Source: Patagioenas fasciata (lineage: Eukaryota; Chordata; Aves; Columbiformes; Columbidae). From it: DNA of 64,000 nt. Positions 63,186 to 64,000 of this stretch are shown piece after piece; positions within the stretch are counted from its first letter, which is position 1; each line of letters starts with the position of its first letter. Below the pieces are notes generated by a model that was not told where the DNA came from, did no database searches, and saw nothing but the letters and a program-made list of their open reading frames with translations. The stretch is taken from the NCBI RefSeq assembly GCF_037038585.1, contig NC_092521.1, positions 69,492,898 to 69,556,897 on the forward strand, given 5' to 3'. Made by a program: the position numbers and the translations under genes.

Positions 63186-63420
63186 GTACCGCGGGCCGGG
63201 CGCAGCCCTGAGGGGCGGGCCAGGGGCGGGGGAGCCTTGGGCCTGTCGCGGCTCGCCTAGTCCCCGGGCGGGAAGCTTGTAGTGCGAGGGAGCGGACAGG
63301 TACGGGGTCGCCGGCAGAAAGGACCGGCTTTGCCTCAGCCCCATCGGGGGCACGGCGAGGGGTCTGGAGGTCGTCTCCCCCTCTTCTTCCTTTCTACTCC
63401 TCCTCCTTCTCCCCCCGTGA
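63186..63420 (+). other. MOCOS: MOCOS intron 1, proximal GC-rich part
   Basis: This is the start of intron 1. It carries two GC boxes in its first 50 bases and is still within the CpG island. The intron continues beyond the window edge. The frame from exon 1 reads into an in-frame TGA at 63209-63211, consistent with intron sequence after the donor. Confidence 0.75.
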
Positions 63421-63922
63421 CCAGTTCTGGGGCCCTCAGTTCAGGAAGGAGAGGGAACTGCTGGAGGGAGTCCAGTGCAGAGCAACAAAGATGATGAAGG
63501 GAGTGGAGCATCTCCCTTATGAGGAAAGGCTGAGGGAGCTGGGGCTCTTTAGCTTGGAGAAGAGGAGACTGAGGGGTGACCTCATTCATGTTTATAAATA
63601 TATAAAGGGTGAGTGTCACGAGGATGGAGCCAGGCTCTTCTCAGTGACAACCAATGATAGGACAAGGGGTAATGGGTACAAACTGGAACACAGAAGGTTC
63701 CACTTAAATATGAGAAGAAACTTCTTCTCAGTGAGGGTAACAGAGCACTGGAACAGGCTGCCCAGGCAGGTTGTGGAGTCTCCTTCCCTGGAGACATTCA
63801 AATCCTGCCTGGATGCCTTTCTGTGTAGCCTTATCTAGGTGTTCCTGCTCTGGCAGGGGGATTGGACTAGATGATCTTTTGAGGTCCCTTCCAATCCCTG
63901 ACATCCTGTGTTTCTGTGATTC
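63421..63922 (+). mobile_element. Young CR1 LINE, 5'-truncated, in MOCOS intron 1
   Basis: A 502-base CR1 copy on the plus strand, starting 'agttctggggccctcagttc' and ending 'gtgtttctgtgattcc', with the terminal octamer-like tail. A 115-codon frame (63491-63838) from MMKGVEHLP to LDAFLCSLI is uninterrupted. It differs by six residues from the minus-strand copy at 61.2-61.8 kb. It begins about 235 bases downstream of exon 1, in the same orientation as MOCOS, and interrupts the edge of the CpG island. Confidence 0.95.
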
Positions 63923-64000
63923 CTCTACCCTGGCACAAGTGCCCGGAGGTGCCCTGTGCTCAAGTAACAGGGTCTAGGTTCAGCAACGAGATGCAGAGAG
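63923..64000 (+). other. MOCOS: MOCOS intron 1, continuing past the window edge
   Basis: These are 78 bases of ordinary sequence after the CR1 tail. No exon 2 acceptor is seen before the window ends. Confidence 0.6.

Larger units (their letters stand above)
62570..63360 (+). promoter_or_regulatory. MOCOS: CpG island promoter of MOCOS
   Basis: Base composition changes abruptly from AT-rich to strongly GC- and CpG-rich near 62570 and returns to bulk composition near 63360. Four perfect GGGGCGGG boxes (Sp1-type) lie at 62831-62838, 62989-62996, 63212-63219 and 63223-63230, two upstream and two just inside intron 1. No TATA box is seen, as is usual for housekeeping CpG promoters. The transcription start is not visible directly and most likely lies between about 62950 and 63050. 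A pyrimidine-rich tract ending in AG (63018-63033, ctttctctcccag) could act as an acceptor for a further upstream non-coding exon, but nothing else supports this. Confidence 0.8.

Noticed and set aside
62421-63353. Long open frames on both strands of the CpG island (up to 279 codons plus, 213 codons minus)
   Set aside because: GC-rich sequence lacks stop codons by composition. The translations are Ala/Gly/Arg/Pro-rich and shift frame through the 17-bp repeat. Only the 43-codon segment from 63056 shows family similarity.

Overview
The window looks like nuclear DNA from a bird. It is AT-rich, intron-like or intergenic sequence whose interspersed repeats are almost all CR1 retrotransposon copies: 5'-truncated, with 3' ends carrying the ATTCTRTG-type octamer. 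It also holds one clear and one probable solo LTR of avian endogenous retroviruses, a hAT-type MITE, and worn traces of older amniote repeats (an L3-like CR1 and MIR-like SINE tails). No Alu, L1 or B-type SINE is seen. A crocodilian or turtle is less likely because of the LTR type. The species cannot be named from the sequence.

Positions 1 to about 62,500 form a long gene-poor stretch. No protein-coding exon could be recognised in it on either strand. The open frames there are short, have no family signature, or lie inside repeats. Landmarks, left to right: a CA microsatellite (3.1 kb); an ATATAG tract (17.9 kb); a MIR-like trace (18.8 kb); an L3-like CR1 relic (19.3-19.7 kb); a probable LTR (21.5-22.5 kb); a 1.36-kb CR1 with a partly open reverse transcriptase frame (24.3-25.6 kb); a CR1 tail (29.5 kb); an A/C-rich tract (30.6 kb); an old CR1 (40.5-41.4 kb); another CR1 tail (44.2 kb); an ERVL-type solo LTR (45.1-45.7 kb); a perfect 122-bp tandem duplication (46.9-47.2 kb); MIR-like pieces (48.7 and 49.1 kb); and a CR1 cluster (57.9-59.0 kb).

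The right-hand 1.5 kb holds the one supported gene start. A CpG island (about 62,570-63,360) contains a 17-bp GC-rich minisatellite, several GC boxes, and an ATG at 63,056. That ATG opens a 43-codon exon ending at a GT donor at 63,186. The peptide matches the N-terminus of molybdenum cofactor sulfurase (MOCOS), the enzyme that puts the terminal sulfur on the molybdenum cofactor of xanthine dehydrogenase and aldehyde oxidase. Birds excrete nitrogen as uric acid made by xanthine dehydrogenase, so this is a physiologically important promoter. Transposable elements crowd it: a CR1 on the minus strand and a 289-bp hAT MITE upstream, and a closely related CR1 on the plus strand inside intron 1. The island therefore sits between two inverted CR1 copies.

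No new multi-gene system was found. The observations most worth checking are the promoter minisatellite, the inverted CR1 bracket, the MITE with an almost intact 8-bp target duplication and internal 49-bp repeats, and the perfect 122-bp duplication.
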